DNA of 9,654 nucleotides from Clostridia bacterium (GTDB lineage Bacteria > Bacillota_A > Clostridia > Oscillospirales > UBA929): NCBI GenBank assembly GCA_026001245.1, contig BNZR01000054.1, positions 1-9,654 on the forward strand, in the 5' to 3' direction. Below the pieces are notes generated by a model. That model was not told where the DNA came from. It saw only the letters and a list, made by a program, of their open reading frames with translations, and made no database searches. The position numbers were made by a program, and so were the translations under genes. Positions 1 to 6,641 of the stretch are shown piece by piece (the first letter of the stretch is position 1; each line of letters starts with the position of its first letter).

Positions 1-293
1 TTACCAATCATGACAATGTTTGTCGGCGTAAATTCGCCCTGTAAAACTGCGTGTGTTGCAGGGTCAGGTTCAATCCCACGTTCGGCGCATCGGCGAATTA
101 GAAATTGTCGGCTTGCCGTGTCAGCAAACGATTCATTCATAATGTCATCGAATTCAATATACATTTGCTTGATTTCGACTGCGGCGGGGGCAAGGGCATC
201 CCAAATCACAGAACCTTCCCGCTTGTCAATGCTATTTGGTACACGGTCAAGCATTCGCCCCAAAATCTGTTCATAGGTCAAACTTTCATACAT
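1..293 (-). CDS. xkdT: Baseplate J-like protein (XkdT family), C-terminus outside window
   Basis: The first 97 codons of a baseplate wedge protein are visible, and the frame stays open to the left edge. It begins MYESLTYEQILGRMLDR, followed by VPNSIDKREGSVIWDALAP, the standard N-terminus of XkdT/baseplate J proteins (T4 gp6 and P2 gpJ class). These assemble the ring joining the tail tube and hub to the receptor-binding apparatus. The family is normally about 350 residues, so roughly a quarter is seen here. The ATG at 293-291 shares one base with the TAA of the preceding xkdS gene (TAATG), so translation is probably coupled. Assignment rests on the conserved N-terminal pattern and on its place right after xkdS. 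The domain core lies outside the window. Confidence 0.93.
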   Translation of the reverse strand, partial: MYESLTYEQILGRMLDRVPNSIDKREGSVIWDALAPAAVEIKQMYIEFDDIMNESFADTASRQFLIRRCAERGIEPDPATHAVLQGEFTPTNIVMIG

Positions 294-694
294 TAGATAT
301 TCACCGCCTTTTCAATCAAAATATCGCCAAAAATGGTGTATGCCGTGAACGTGGTTAAAACCTTGTTCTTGCTGATTTCAAACTGGAAATTGTCAACGCC
401 TGTAATGCGCGTGTCCTGCAATAACGCTTCTTCAATTCGCCGCTTGATTTCAGGCAAAATGAAAGAAATTGGTTCACCGATAAGGTCAATAAATTCAACG
501 CCGTAATTCCAAGAGTAAATAACAAACTGGTATCTTTCAGTTTGCAAAATCTTGTAAATGGCTTGTTTCATTGCTTCCTGTTTGTCGGTAATGCCACGAA
601 TGTTTAGGCGGTCAATATCCATTCTGTAAGTTCGGCTTGTTTGTTCCTCAATTTGGAAGTCCTGTTGAAGGAATCCGTTTAACGATGGTATCAT
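293..694 (-). CDS. xkdS: XkdS-like baseplate wedge protein (DUF2634, gp25-like)
   Basis: This 133-residue protein matches the XkdS/DUF2634 family, the PBSX counterpart of the T4 gp25/gpW wedge subunit that nucleates the sheath at the baseplate. Diagnostic features are RTYRMDID near residues 21-28, the ITDKQEAMKQAIYKIL helix, and YSWNYGVEFIDLIGEP at about 60-75, the signature core loop of gp25-like proteins. A helix (LPEIKRRIEEALLQD) and a C-terminal beta segment follow. Length is normal for the family. The ATG overlaps the TGA of xkdR in an ATGA junction, and the TAA overlaps the ATG of xkdT, so it sits in a tightly coupled xkdR-xkdS-xkdT series. No signal peptide or membrane segment is present. 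Confidence 0.93.
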   Translation of the reverse strand: MIPSLNGFLQQDFQIEEQTSRTYRMDIDRLNIRGITDKQEAMKQAIYKILQTERYQFVIYSWNYGVEFIDLIGEPISFILPEIKRRIEEALLQDTRITGVDNFQFEISKNKVLTTFTAYTIFGDILIEKAVNI

Positions 695-1098
695 GTGCCT
701 ACCCTATCCCAAACAATATATTTTTGACCGCCCTGTTCCCGAAGAAGAATCACTTTGTCACCAGTCACCAAGCCGTTGTGAACGGTGAATATTTTCCTTC
801 CTGTGTAGTCGTGGCGGTGGCTTGTCGGGCTTGACGTGCCGCCGCCTGTGTATGTGTCCTGAATGGCGTGTGTATGGGAACTTTCATAATCTGTGGTATG
901 GTTCACAGTCATTTCAATGCTGTGTTCAGTCACGTTTCTTGACAAAACAAGTTGTGCTTTTTCAAGAACCATTTTCTGTTCCACGTTGATTTTCAACGGC
1001 GATGCGCTGATAACCGTTCCGTAATACACGCCTGAAGGCTTGGTTGATTCAACCGCCGCAAGTGCCGCCATTTTAGCGGCTTCAACTATATCAGCCAA
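691..1098 (-). CDS. xkdR: XkdR-like baseplate protein (DUF2577)
   Basis: A small DUF2577/XkdR protein of the PBSX tail module, 135 residues from the start chosen here. The order is an N-terminal helix (ADIVEAAKMAALAAVE), an OB-like beta region (YYGTVISASPLKINVEQK), two HxH pairs (HTH and HRH, residues 75-77 and 94-96) around a Gly/Thr/Ser loop, and the C-terminal GLVTGDKVILLREQGGQKYIVWDR typical of the family. I choose TTG at 1098: the frame can be read from GTG at 1107, but that codon lies inside the ribosome binding site AGGGGGTGA (1112-1104), whereas TTG is 8 nt beyond the G run and gives the usual family N-terminus MADIVE. It overlaps the xkdQ stop by 8 bp. The family has no firm biochemical role; a baseplate or spike part is inferred from context. 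Confidence 0.9.
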   Translation of the reverse strand: MADIVEAAKMAALAAVESTKPSGVYYGTVISASPLKINVEQKMVLEKAQLVLSRNVTEHSIEMTVNHTTDYESSHTHAIQDTYTGGGTSSPTSHRHDYTGRKIFTVHNGLVTGDKVILLREQGGQKYIVWDRVGT

Positions 1099-2050
1099 CG
1101 AATTCACCCCCTCGAAGTGTCAAGTCCATCCAGTGTTCGGATTCGTTGAACTGGTGACTTGCTTTTTCAACCAACATAAAATTTTGTAAACTGACATCGC
1201 CCAAAGCCAGTTTGACAATGACCATACTACCCGCCCGAACCCTGACATCGCCGATTGCCTTTGAAATCTGCAATTTGCGGGTTTTGGCGTTATACAAAGA
1301 CAGAAGCGCGTTTGCCTTTGATTCGCCGTTTTCGCCTTCCTGTATGGTGTCAAAGTATTGCAGGATGCCCCAATCGTTTATATGGTTTCCGTCCTGCGCA
1401 ATGTAAATTTCGCGTTTGCCTGTTTTTTCATTTTCAAACGATAACTTGATTTTGTTGTAGGTCTGTTCATCAATGCTTGACGTATATTCAAAGTTTTGCC
1501 CTGTTTCTTCGTCAATGACAAGCCCAAGTTTCATTCGCTCTAACGCTTTCAGGCTTAATTTGCCGAAATCGTCATAAAGAACATACATCTGCTTTTTGTT
1601 CTGAAGTTCAAGGTCAAGCGCATTGTATATAATATCAAACAGTGTGGCGTTATCTTCCACCCTTGACGGAATGATGAAATCCGTCTGTTCAATCGTTCCA
1701 ACTTGCAACTGAAAATCGGAAGCAATCATTTTGATTACTTCCGATGCCGTTTTATTACTGTAAACATAGGTATCTTTGTTTTTCAAATACCGTGTTTGGT
1801 CATATGCTACAACATCAATGATTTGTTCCTTGTCGCGCCGCTTGCTGAACACGAAGCCATAAAATGTATTCTGACCATCCACTTTCATTCTGACGGCGTT
1901 TCCCTCTTGAAAATTGATGATGCCGTCCTTAATAACCGAAAATTGCAGTTTAGACGGTGAACCGCGCCTTTCTGTTGTCCATTGGATGCCCTCTTTCACA
2001 ATGGGTTTATAGACTGTATTTCCATTTTGAATTAAAAGTTCAATGTTCAA
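1091..2050 (-). CDS. xkdQ: XkdQ-like tail hub protein (gpD/gp27-like)
   Basis: This 319-residue protein belongs to the XkdQ/late control gene D group, which forms the trimeric hub at the end of the tail tube. Supporting segments are the N-terminal beta region with GIQWTTERRGSPSKLQFSV, then FYGFVFSKRRDKEQIIDVVAYDQTRYLKNKDTYVY, the family's most recognisable block, then TASEVIKMIASDF and NKKQMYVLYDDFGKLSL. The C-terminal half carries YNKIKLSFEN and KARSLYNA-like repeats of the beta fold, ending MDLTLRGGEFV. Start is TTG at 2050, preceded by AAAGGCGGTGA (2068-2058) with a 10-nt spacer; no ATG in frame is near. No peptidase or lysozyme domain is fused. It lies 21 bp after xkdP and overlaps xkdR by 8 bp. 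Confidence 0.93.
   Translation of the reverse strand: MNIELLIQNGNTVYKPIVKEGIQWTTERRGSPSKLQFSVIKDGIINFQEGNAVRMKVDGQNTFYGFVFSKRRDKEQIIDVVAYDQTRYLKNKDTYVYSNKTASEVIKMIASDFQLQVGTIEQTDFIIPSRVEDNATLFDIIYNALDLELQNKKQMYVLYDDFGKLSLKALERMKLGLVIDEETGQNFEYTSSIDEQTYNKIKLSFENEKTGKREIYIAQDGNHINDWGILQYFDTIQEGENGESKANALLSLYNAKTRKLQISKAIGDVRVRAGSMVIVKLALGDVSLQNFMLVEKASHQFNESEHWMDLTLRGGEFVG
1104..1112 (-). promoter_or_regulatory. Ribosome binding site that fixes the xkdR start at TTG
   Basis: AGGGGGTGA is 8 nt (from the last G of the run) upstream of TTG at 1098. The alternative GTG at 1107 falls inside this site and has nothing suitable before it. Confidence 0.75.
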
Positions 2051-2057
2051 TTTCGGT

Positions 2058-2068
2058 TCACCGCCTTT
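2058..2068 (-). promoter_or_regulatory. Ribosome binding site for the TTG start of xkdQ
   Basis: AAAGGCGGTGA precedes TTG at 2050 by 10 nt and supports this non-ATG start. Confidence 0.75.
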
Positions 2069-2071
2069 CTG

Positions 2072-2758
2072 CTATGATGGTATTGTGAATACTTGATTCG
2101 GGTAAATCGTGTATTTCGGGTTTCCTGTTCCTTTGTTCCGCGCATCAATCGCCGCCTGATTCAGGCTGTAAATTTCAGGGTAACGGTTGCCATTGCCTAA
2201 ATATTTTTGTGCAATCGCCCAAAGGCAATCACCTTTTACAACCGTGTGTGTTCTTGCCTTTGGCGCGGTTTCTGCGGGTCTTTGCGGCTGAACAACTGCC
2301 TTCGGCTTTTCCTGCTGAATGGTGATTTGAACTGTCTTTGTTGCGTATGGTCTATATTGCTTCAGCTTTATATCAACATTCAGGTCAAAGCCGTTTTTTG
2401 AATCCTCATTCACGTTGTAATCTTCAAACGACACTTTGATGTTGCTGTCAAACAGAACTTTTCCGTTCGGCATTGTCCTTGAAACAATGAACTGAAAAGG
2501 CTGTTGACTTGTTTTCAGTTTTTCAAAGGCATCAACAAAGAATGATGCCGCCTGAAAACCGCTTTTGTATTTGGCAAACGGATATTTCACCTGCGGAATC
2601 AATGCGGTTAGTGTTATATCTGTAAGCCCTGCCTTTTTCAGAATGTTTATTTCGCCTTCGTCAATCAGCGTGACAGTCTTGTTTTGATTCTTAACTTTCA
2701 AGGTGATTTTGGCGGGGGTTATGGGTAAAAGGATTTTGTCAATATAAACATCATACAT
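2072..2758 (-). CDS. xkdP: XkdP-like LysM tail protein
   Basis: A 228-residue tail or baseplate protein in the XkdP position between tape measure and hub. Residues 1-140 form the conserved phage part, beginning MYDVYIDKILLPITPAKI and ending with the family-typical LKQYRPYATK. A Pro/Gln-rich linker (about 151-168) leads to a C-terminal LysM domain (about 170-227: HTVVKGDCLWAIAQKYLGNG through YTIYPNQVFTIP). LysM binds N-acetylglucosamine-containing glycans, and in T4-like tails the analogous gp53 uses a LysM fold to organise the baseplate, so cell-wall contact or baseplate scaffolding are both possible. The ATG overlaps the tape measure stop (TAATG). No catalytic domain accompanies the LysM. 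Confidence 0.93.
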   Translation of the reverse strand: MYDVYIDKILLPITPAKITLKVKNQNKTVTLIDEGEINILKKAGLTDITLTALIPQVKYPFAKYKSGFQAASFFVDAFEKLKTSQQPFQFIVSRTMPNGKVLFDSNIKVSFEDYNVNEDSKNGFDLNVDIKLKQYRPYATKTVQITIQQEKPKAVVQPQRPAETAPKARTHTVVKGDCLWAIAQKYLGNGNRYPEIYSLNQAAIDARNKGTGNPKYTIYPNQVFTIPS

Positions 2759-5700
2759 TACGCATACACCCCCTCTGCCACGATTTCAAGGCGTTCCATC
2801 ATTGCATCGCCGATGTAGTCTGCGATGCCGTCCAAATCCATTTCGGAATTGACATTGTTTGTCACGCCGCCCATATCAAAATGAATTTCTGCTGTTGTGA
2901 ATCTGTTAATAGTTTCACGCTCGGCAATGTCACGCAAGTATTTCAAATCTTCTTCGCTTGCGCTCATTGAATCGCGCATCGCGCCTGTGTTCCCTGCAAT
3001 GTCATTGACACCCGCGCCAAGTGCGGCGGGGTCAAATTCGCCGAAGGCATCGCCTTGTGGAATGTTGCCACTACCGCCACCGCTAAAATCAGGAATCAGG
3101 CTCATTAGTTTATCATGAATACCTGCCCCAACTTCCGCGCCTGAATTGTAGGCTTCACTTCCCCAACCTTTTTCAAAGGTATCAAAAGTATTGAAACCCT
3201 CGCCGACCTTGCCCCAATCAATTTCATTGGTGTTCCACGCATCGCCAACGTCCTTGTAATCGAATGTTGAATTGCCTTTTGCCCACGCATCCCCGATGTC
3301 TGTATATTCGTGTTTGGATGCTTCCAGTTCAGCCATTTTGTTTGCGTAGCCTGTAATACTGCTTTCAATCCCGCCAGTATTGATATTTACACCCGGAATT
3401 AGATTCAGCCAGTCAATGATTTGTTTAACGCCCTTCAGAATGGTTGAAACAAAGCTGTTGAATCCAATTTGAATGTTAATCCAAGCGTTTTGAAATGCCG
3501 CCATTACGTTTGATGCACACGCCTTCAGGACTTCCCAAATACCCATGCCAAGGTTGCCGAACCACGCGCCTACATTCTGAATACCCGCCCAAATTGCCAA
3601 GCCAAGGTTCGCAAACCAAAGCCCGATATTCTTGATTACGTTCCAAGCGGCTATTCCCACATTGGCAAGCCATAACCCGATGTTTTTGAACAGCGCACCC
3701 GCCCAAAATAAAGCCCCCATGATTTGTTCTGTAAAGAATATAAACGCAAGGGCAAGGGCGATAACAAGCGCAATGACAATCCCGATGGGGTTTGCATACA
3801 TAGCCGCATTCAAGCCCCATTGTGCGGCTGTGGCGGCGGCTGTGGCGGCGTTGAATATCGACACAACAAACACATAGGCGTATTTTGCCGCCGTTGCTAT
3901 GGCTTCCGCAACCTGTGTGGCAATCATAACCGCTTTATATGCCAGTAATGCGCCTGTGGCTATTGCGATAATCGGCGCAAGTGTATTCCAAGCATCGGCA
4001 ACCCACGAAGCCACGGACATAATCACATCGAATATTTCTGTGACGATTCCCGCGACCTGTACAATGGCATTTGTGGCATTATCAACAAATGCCTGAAATT
4101 CGGGGCTGTTTGCTATTTGGTTGATTTTCGCCAAAATCGGTTCAAACGCCTTGATTGCGTTATTTTTGATTTTCTGTCCGATTTGTGCCATAGTCAGCGG
4201 CATTTCGGCGAATTTGGCATTCGTCTGTTCAGCGGCGGCAAGCATCGCATTCTTTACAACATCCGCGCTTAACTGCCCATCTGCCGCCATTTCACGGATT
4301 TTTCCGATGTCAACGTCCAAATAATCAGCAATATTTTGAACAATATTCGGCGCGTTGCTGAATACGCTGTTCAAATCCTGCCCACGAAGAACGCCGCTTG
4401 ACAATGCCTGTGTCAGGTTATACATGACACTTTCAACGCCTTGCGCGGATGTTCCCGCGATTGAAAACGACTTGTTCAACTGTTCTGAAAACGCAATCAG
4501 TTCATCGTTGCTTCCGAATGCTTTACCCGCCTGTAATCCCAATTTTGCCACGACATCCGAAGTCATTTGATAACTCGCACCTGCACGTTGCGCCGACAAG
4601 AAAATTTTATCTTGCAGTTCCTTTGTGGTCTGCATTCCGTCATTTATCATGTTTAGCCGTGCGGTTGTCTGTGTCAATTCGTCCGACAAGCCCAAAACCA
4701 TACCCACGCCGCGAATTGACATATAAGCCGCCGCCATACCCATGATTTTACCTTTCAAATCATCGGCAAGGCTGTGACCGCCCTTCATTTTTTGGTTGAA
4801 ATTTTCCTGTTCATTGGCATTGTCGCGGATGTTCTGCTGTGTGCTGTCAATAATGGAATTTAGGCGGTTGTAAGCATCGTTTGCCCCTGACACGTCCATT
4901 TTTTCCATTGCTGAATTTAGGTCATTTTGCGCCCTCTGTGCGTTCATAATTTGGGAACGCAAGGATTCCATTTGTGCCGCCGCTCTGTCAGCACCAAGTT
5001 CAAGATGTCCGCTTTCTTGCAATCTTTGAAGTTGACTTTTCAAACCCTGAATTCGGCTGTCAATCCTCACGAAGTCAGCCTGTGCATTCGGCGGCAAAAT
5101 GTTCATTGACAGGGCTTGCGCTGTAATCTGCTGTTGCTGTGTCTGTAACTGGTTCAACATTGAATTTGCAGATTGAACTTCCGACCTGTACCGCTCGATG
5201 CCGCTTGTATTGAAAATCTCCATGCTTTGCGGCGTTGTCCATTGAATGTTATTCATTTCCTGAATCGCCGTCATATTGGCGCGAACACGCTGTTCAAGCG
5301 ATTGCGCGGAACTGTTTAACTGAATAAAGCCTTGGTTCAGGGATGTAACATCGCCTTCTTCCATTGCCTGATTCATTCGTTCCTGAATATTGACAATTCC
5401 GTTCATTCCTGAACGCAAAGATTCAACTTCGCTGTTATAGCGTTCAATCGCCGCCGAATCCATCATGGAAATATCCACATTCTGAAGTTCGGTCAGTCTG
5501 TTACCAAGTTCGGAAATTCTGTCATTTGTGCTTGAAATGTCAGCCTGTGCATTCGGCGGCAAAATGTTCATTGACAGGGCTTGTTGACCTATCATATTTT
5601 GACGAATCAACACGCTGTTAATTGCCGAATCCAACGAACCCATTTCTTGTGTAAGGCGTTCCGCACCTGCCCCTTGTAATATATCCATGTTGCGCGGCGC

Positions 5701-5955
5701 ATTCCAAATAACAGGTATTTCAACAGGTTCAGGCGGTTGTATTTGGCTTAATTCCTCACTGAACCGCTGTGTTGCCATTGTCGCGGCATCCACGCCACGG
5801 CGCAAGCCCTCAAATGCGCTTGCATCTATATCATCCCTCGCGGCGTGTTGAACATTTTGGAACGCGCCGACAGTCATATTCAAAGCATTTACGATGGCGA
5901 ACAGGGTATTTGATACATTGTCCGACATTGCGATTGCTGTTTTTATCGTTGCCAA
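2758..5955 (-). CDS. xkdO: Tail tape measure protein (XkdO-like)
   Basis: The 1065-residue tape measure protein sets tail length and is ejected before the DNA. In order: a helical N-terminus; two tandem 155-residue helical units (about 83-237 and 238-392) that share PPNAQAD and IERY-SEV motifs; a tape-measure N-terminal-type domain (about 408-610: YMSIRGVGMVLGLSDELTQT, then ALSSGVLRGQDLNSVFSNAP); hydrophobic membrane-like stretches (about 660-757); three 18-residue Trp/Gly repeats (758-811); then Gly/Asp-rich DAW segments and a C-terminus with the YLRDIAERETINRF block common in PBSX-type tape measures. Start is TTG at 5955 after AGGTGGTGA (5970-5962) with a 9-nt spacer; the next in-frame ATG is residue 10 and lacks a binding site. 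It follows the chaperone and a terminator-like hairpin, and overlaps xkdP by one base. Confidence 0.95.
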   Translation of the reverse strand: MATIKTAIAMSDNVSNTLFAIVNALNMTVGAFQNVQHAARDDIDASAFEGLRRGVDAATMATQRFSEELSQIQPPEPVEIPVIWNAPRNMDILQGAGAERLTQEMGSLDSAINSVLIRQNMIGQQALSMNILPPNAQADISSTNDRISELGNRLTELQNVDISMMDSAAIERYNSEVESLRSGMNGIVNIQERMNQAMEEGDVTSLNQGFIQLNSSAQSLEQRVRANMTAIQEMNNIQWTTPQSMEIFNTSGIERYRSEVQSANSMLNQLQTQQQQITAQALSMNILPPNAQADFVRIDSRIQGLKSQLQRLQESGHLELGADRAAAQMESLRSQIMNAQRAQNDLNSAMEKMDVSGANDAYNRLNSIIDSTQQNIRDNANEQENFNQKMKGGHSLADDLKGKIMGMAAAYMSIRGVGMVLGLSDELTQTTARLNMINDGMQTTKELQDKIFLSAQRAGASYQMTSDVVAKLGLQAGKAFGSNDELIAFSEQLNKSFSIAGTSAQGVESVMYNLTQALSSGVLRGQDLNSVFSNAPNIVQNIADYLDVDIGKIREMAADGQLSADVVKNAMLAAAEQTNAKFAEMPLTMAQIGQKIKNNAIKAFEPILAKINQIANSPEFQAFVDNATNAIVQVAGIVTEIFDVIMSVASWVADAWNTLAPIIAIATGALLAYKAVMIATQVAEAIATAAKYAYVFVVSIFNAATAAATAAQWGLNAAMYANPIGIVIALVIALALAFIFFTEQIMGALFWAGALFKNIGLWLANVGIAAWNVIKNIGLWFANLGLAIWAGIQNVGAWFGNLGMGIWEVLKACASNVMAAFQNAWINIQIGFNSFVSTILKGVKQIIDWLNLIPGVNINTGGIESSITGYANKMAELEASKHEYTDIGDAWAKGNSTFDYKDVGDAWNTNEIDWGKVGEGFNTFDTFEKGWGSEAYNSGAEVGAGIHDKLMSLIPDFSGGGSGNIPQGDAFGEFDPAALGAGVNDIAGNTGAMRDSMSASEEDLKYLRDIAERETINRFTTAEIHFDMGGVTNNVNSEMDLDGIADYIGDAMMERLEIVAEGVYA
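3523..3684 (-). repeat. Three 18-residue Trp/Gly repeats in the tape measure protein
   Basis: Residues 758-775, 776-793 and 794-811 follow the pattern N(I/V)G-W--N(V/L)G---W, with Trp at the same two places in each copy. The block follows the hydrophobic segments and looks amphipathic and membrane-active. Copies differ at the base level, so this is an older repeat than the 87-bp array. Confidence 0.88.
5074..5118 (-). repeat. 45-bp direct repeat, copy 2 in reading order
   Basis: Identical over all 45 bases to 5539-5583. It codes for QALSMNILPPNAQAD at tape measure residues 280-294, in unit 2 of the tandem duplication. Confidence 0.95.
5539..5583 (-). repeat. 45-bp direct repeat, copy 1 in reading order
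   Basis: Identical to 5074-5118, codes for the same 15 residues at 125-139 of the tape measure protein, and lies exactly 465 bp from the other copy. Flanking codons have diverged on both sides. Confidence 0.95.
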
Positions 5956-5961
5956 AATAGT

Positions 5962-5970
5962 TCACCACCT
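5962..5970 (-). promoter_or_regulatory. Ribosome binding site for the TTG start of the tape measure gene
   Basis: AGGTGGTGA precedes TTG at 5955 by 9 nt. It lies just beyond the T-rich tail of the 5971-6011 hairpin, so folding there might also affect translation. Confidence 0.75.
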
Positions 5971-6011
5971 TTAATAAAATAGGGGAAACGGTCATTTTCG
6001 CCGCTTCCCCT
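5971..6011 (-). terminator. Terminator-like hairpin before the tape measure gene
   Basis: On the mRNA, AGGGGAAGCGG (6011-6001) pairs with CCGTTTCCCCT (5991-5981) through 11 bp including one G-U, around a 9-nt loop that holds the TGA of the chaperone extension. ATTTTATTAA follows. The G-U becomes an A-C mismatch on the other strand, which favours a minus-strand role. The broken T tract suggests a leaky terminator or attenuator, since the tape measure gene must still be transcribed. Confidence 0.55.
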
Positions 6012-6189
6012 TGTTCGCTTTCAATTTTGCCGCTTCTTTTTTGTCACTATCAATTTTGACCTGTGTTGAAGCATAGTAAAACGCCTGTGTTTCCTCGCTT
6101 GCGTTGAACCATTCATCTATTTCGGAAGGTGACCAGTGCAATTTTTGAATCGCAAAGTGAATAAAATTGGATTCAAAATCACCTTCCAA
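5992..6189 (-). CDS. Tail assembly chaperone, -1 frame extension (T-type domain)
   Basis: A short frame between the chaperone and tape measure genes, the usual place of the T part of a G/GT chaperone pair. It reads FIHFAIQKLHWSPSEIDEWFNASEETQAFYYAS and ends in a very basic tail (KKEAAKLKANKGKRRK). Helical, Trp-containing segments of this kind are typical of these extensions. The TTG at 6189 could be a start, but nothing upstream of it looks like a ribosome binding site, whereas the frame continues upstream through CTA-ATA into the A AAA AAC slippery site at 6201-6195 and closes with TGA a few codons further. I therefore read it as made only by -1 frameshift from xkdN, giving about 210 residues in total. 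In the family the fusion is thought to bind the tape measure protein and load tube subunits. Confidence 0.82.
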   Translation of the reverse strand: MEGDFESNFIHFAIQKLHWSPSEIDEWFNASEETQAFYYASTQVKIDSDKKEAAKLKANKGKRRK

Positions 6190-6201
6190 TATTAGTTTTT
6201 T
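6122..6201 (-). other. Programmed -1 ribosomal frameshift signal
   Basis: The heptamer A AAA AAC occupies 6201-6195 in the correct zero-frame phase (GCA AAA AAC) and is followed at once by the xkdN stop TAA (6194-6192). Downstream on the mRNA, 6189-6179 pairs with 6132-6122 (11 bp with one G-U), leaving a 5-7 nt spacer. Directly stacked on it, TTTTGAATC (6178-6170) pairs perfectly with GATTCAAAA (6151-6143) around an 18-nt loop, and 10 nt (6142-6133) bulge from the 3' side. Heptamer, spacer and stem match canonical -1 sites. The two frames overlap only over about five codons, which confines any fusion point to this heptamer. Frameshifting of tail chaperones is established for lambda G/GT and widely conserved; its use here is inferred. 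Confidence 0.8.
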
Positions 6202-6623
6202 GCTTCGTCAACCTTTTCTTCAAGCGAAACATCGAATCCGTTCAGCTTTTGAACAAACGCTGAAAAATCGTTGAATTCGCCCACATCGTCAATCAATTCT
6301 TTCAGCAAATCTTCAGCGGTTTTCACGCCGTATGAATCCTGAAGTTCGGCATCCAACAGGTCAGGGAACACAACAGACGAAGCAAGCAGTTTGGCAACAT
6401 ACTTGTTCGCGTTCAACTTCTGCCTGTACATATTCGGTTTACCGACAATCGGAACTTCGACCGTGCAATCATCGCGGATGCGTTCATCCTCTTTTGTAGT
6501 CAAGGGTTTAATTTCCCATTCAAGGGGCTTGCCCTTTTCATCCGCAAGGCTTTTGGTTGCCGTGAACTTGACGTTCTCGCGGACTTTCTTGTTCTTTTTC
6601 ATGAACAGGCTTAAATTTGACAT
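6192..6623 (-). CDS. xkdN: XkdN-like tail assembly chaperone (G-type)
   Basis: A 143-residue protein of the XkdN/Phage_TAC family, which holds the tape measure and tube subunits during tail assembly and is absent from the mature particle. It starts MSNLSLFMKKNKK, has a charged beta region (KPLEWEIKPLTTKEDERIRDDC), then VEVPIVGK (55-62), LNANKYVAKLLASSVVFPDL typical of the family, and a helical C-terminus ending in EEKVDEAKN. Start is ATG at 6623 with AAAGGTAGGT (6640-6631) 8 nt upstream. The last codons form the slippery site leading into the next frame, so two products are expected: 143 residues, and a less abundant fusion of about 210. The gene is bracketed by two hairpins that may lower its expression relative to the tube. 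Confidence 0.92.
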   Translation of the reverse strand: MSNLSLFMKKNKKVRENVKFTATKSLADEKGKPLEWEIKPLTTKEDERIRDDCTVEVPIVGKPNMYRQKLNANKYVAKLLASSVVFPDLLDAELQDSYGVKTAEDLLKELIDDVGEFNDFSAFVQKLNGFDVSLEEKVDEAKN

Positions 6624-6641
6624 ATTCAGTACCTACCTTTC

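Larger units (their letters stand above)
4780..5709 (-). repeat. Two tandem 155-residue units in the tape measure protein
   Basis: Residues 83-237 and 238-392 align with no gap in their first half (W--P--M-I--------ER pattern) and again at N-AME--DV near the ends. The period is exactly 465 bp. Each unit looks like helical, coiled-coil-rich sequence. An IERY-SEV motif occurs at 170 and 253, so an older half-unit repeat may underlie it. Unit limits are approximate. Confidence 0.8.

Noticed and set aside
1118..1123. TTGACA resembling a -35 promoter element on the minus strand
   Set aside because: It codes for conserved residues near the xkdQ C-terminus, and I see no matching -10 element at the right distance.
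3476..3820. 114-codon minus-strand frame within the tape measure gene
   Set aside because: Shadow of the hydrophobic tape measure segment, Cys-rich by codon shift, with no start context.
6187..6189. TTG 6189 as an independent start of the chaperone extension
   Set aside because: No ribosome binding site lies upstream; the frame continues into the slippery heptamer and the codon is part of the stimulatory stem.
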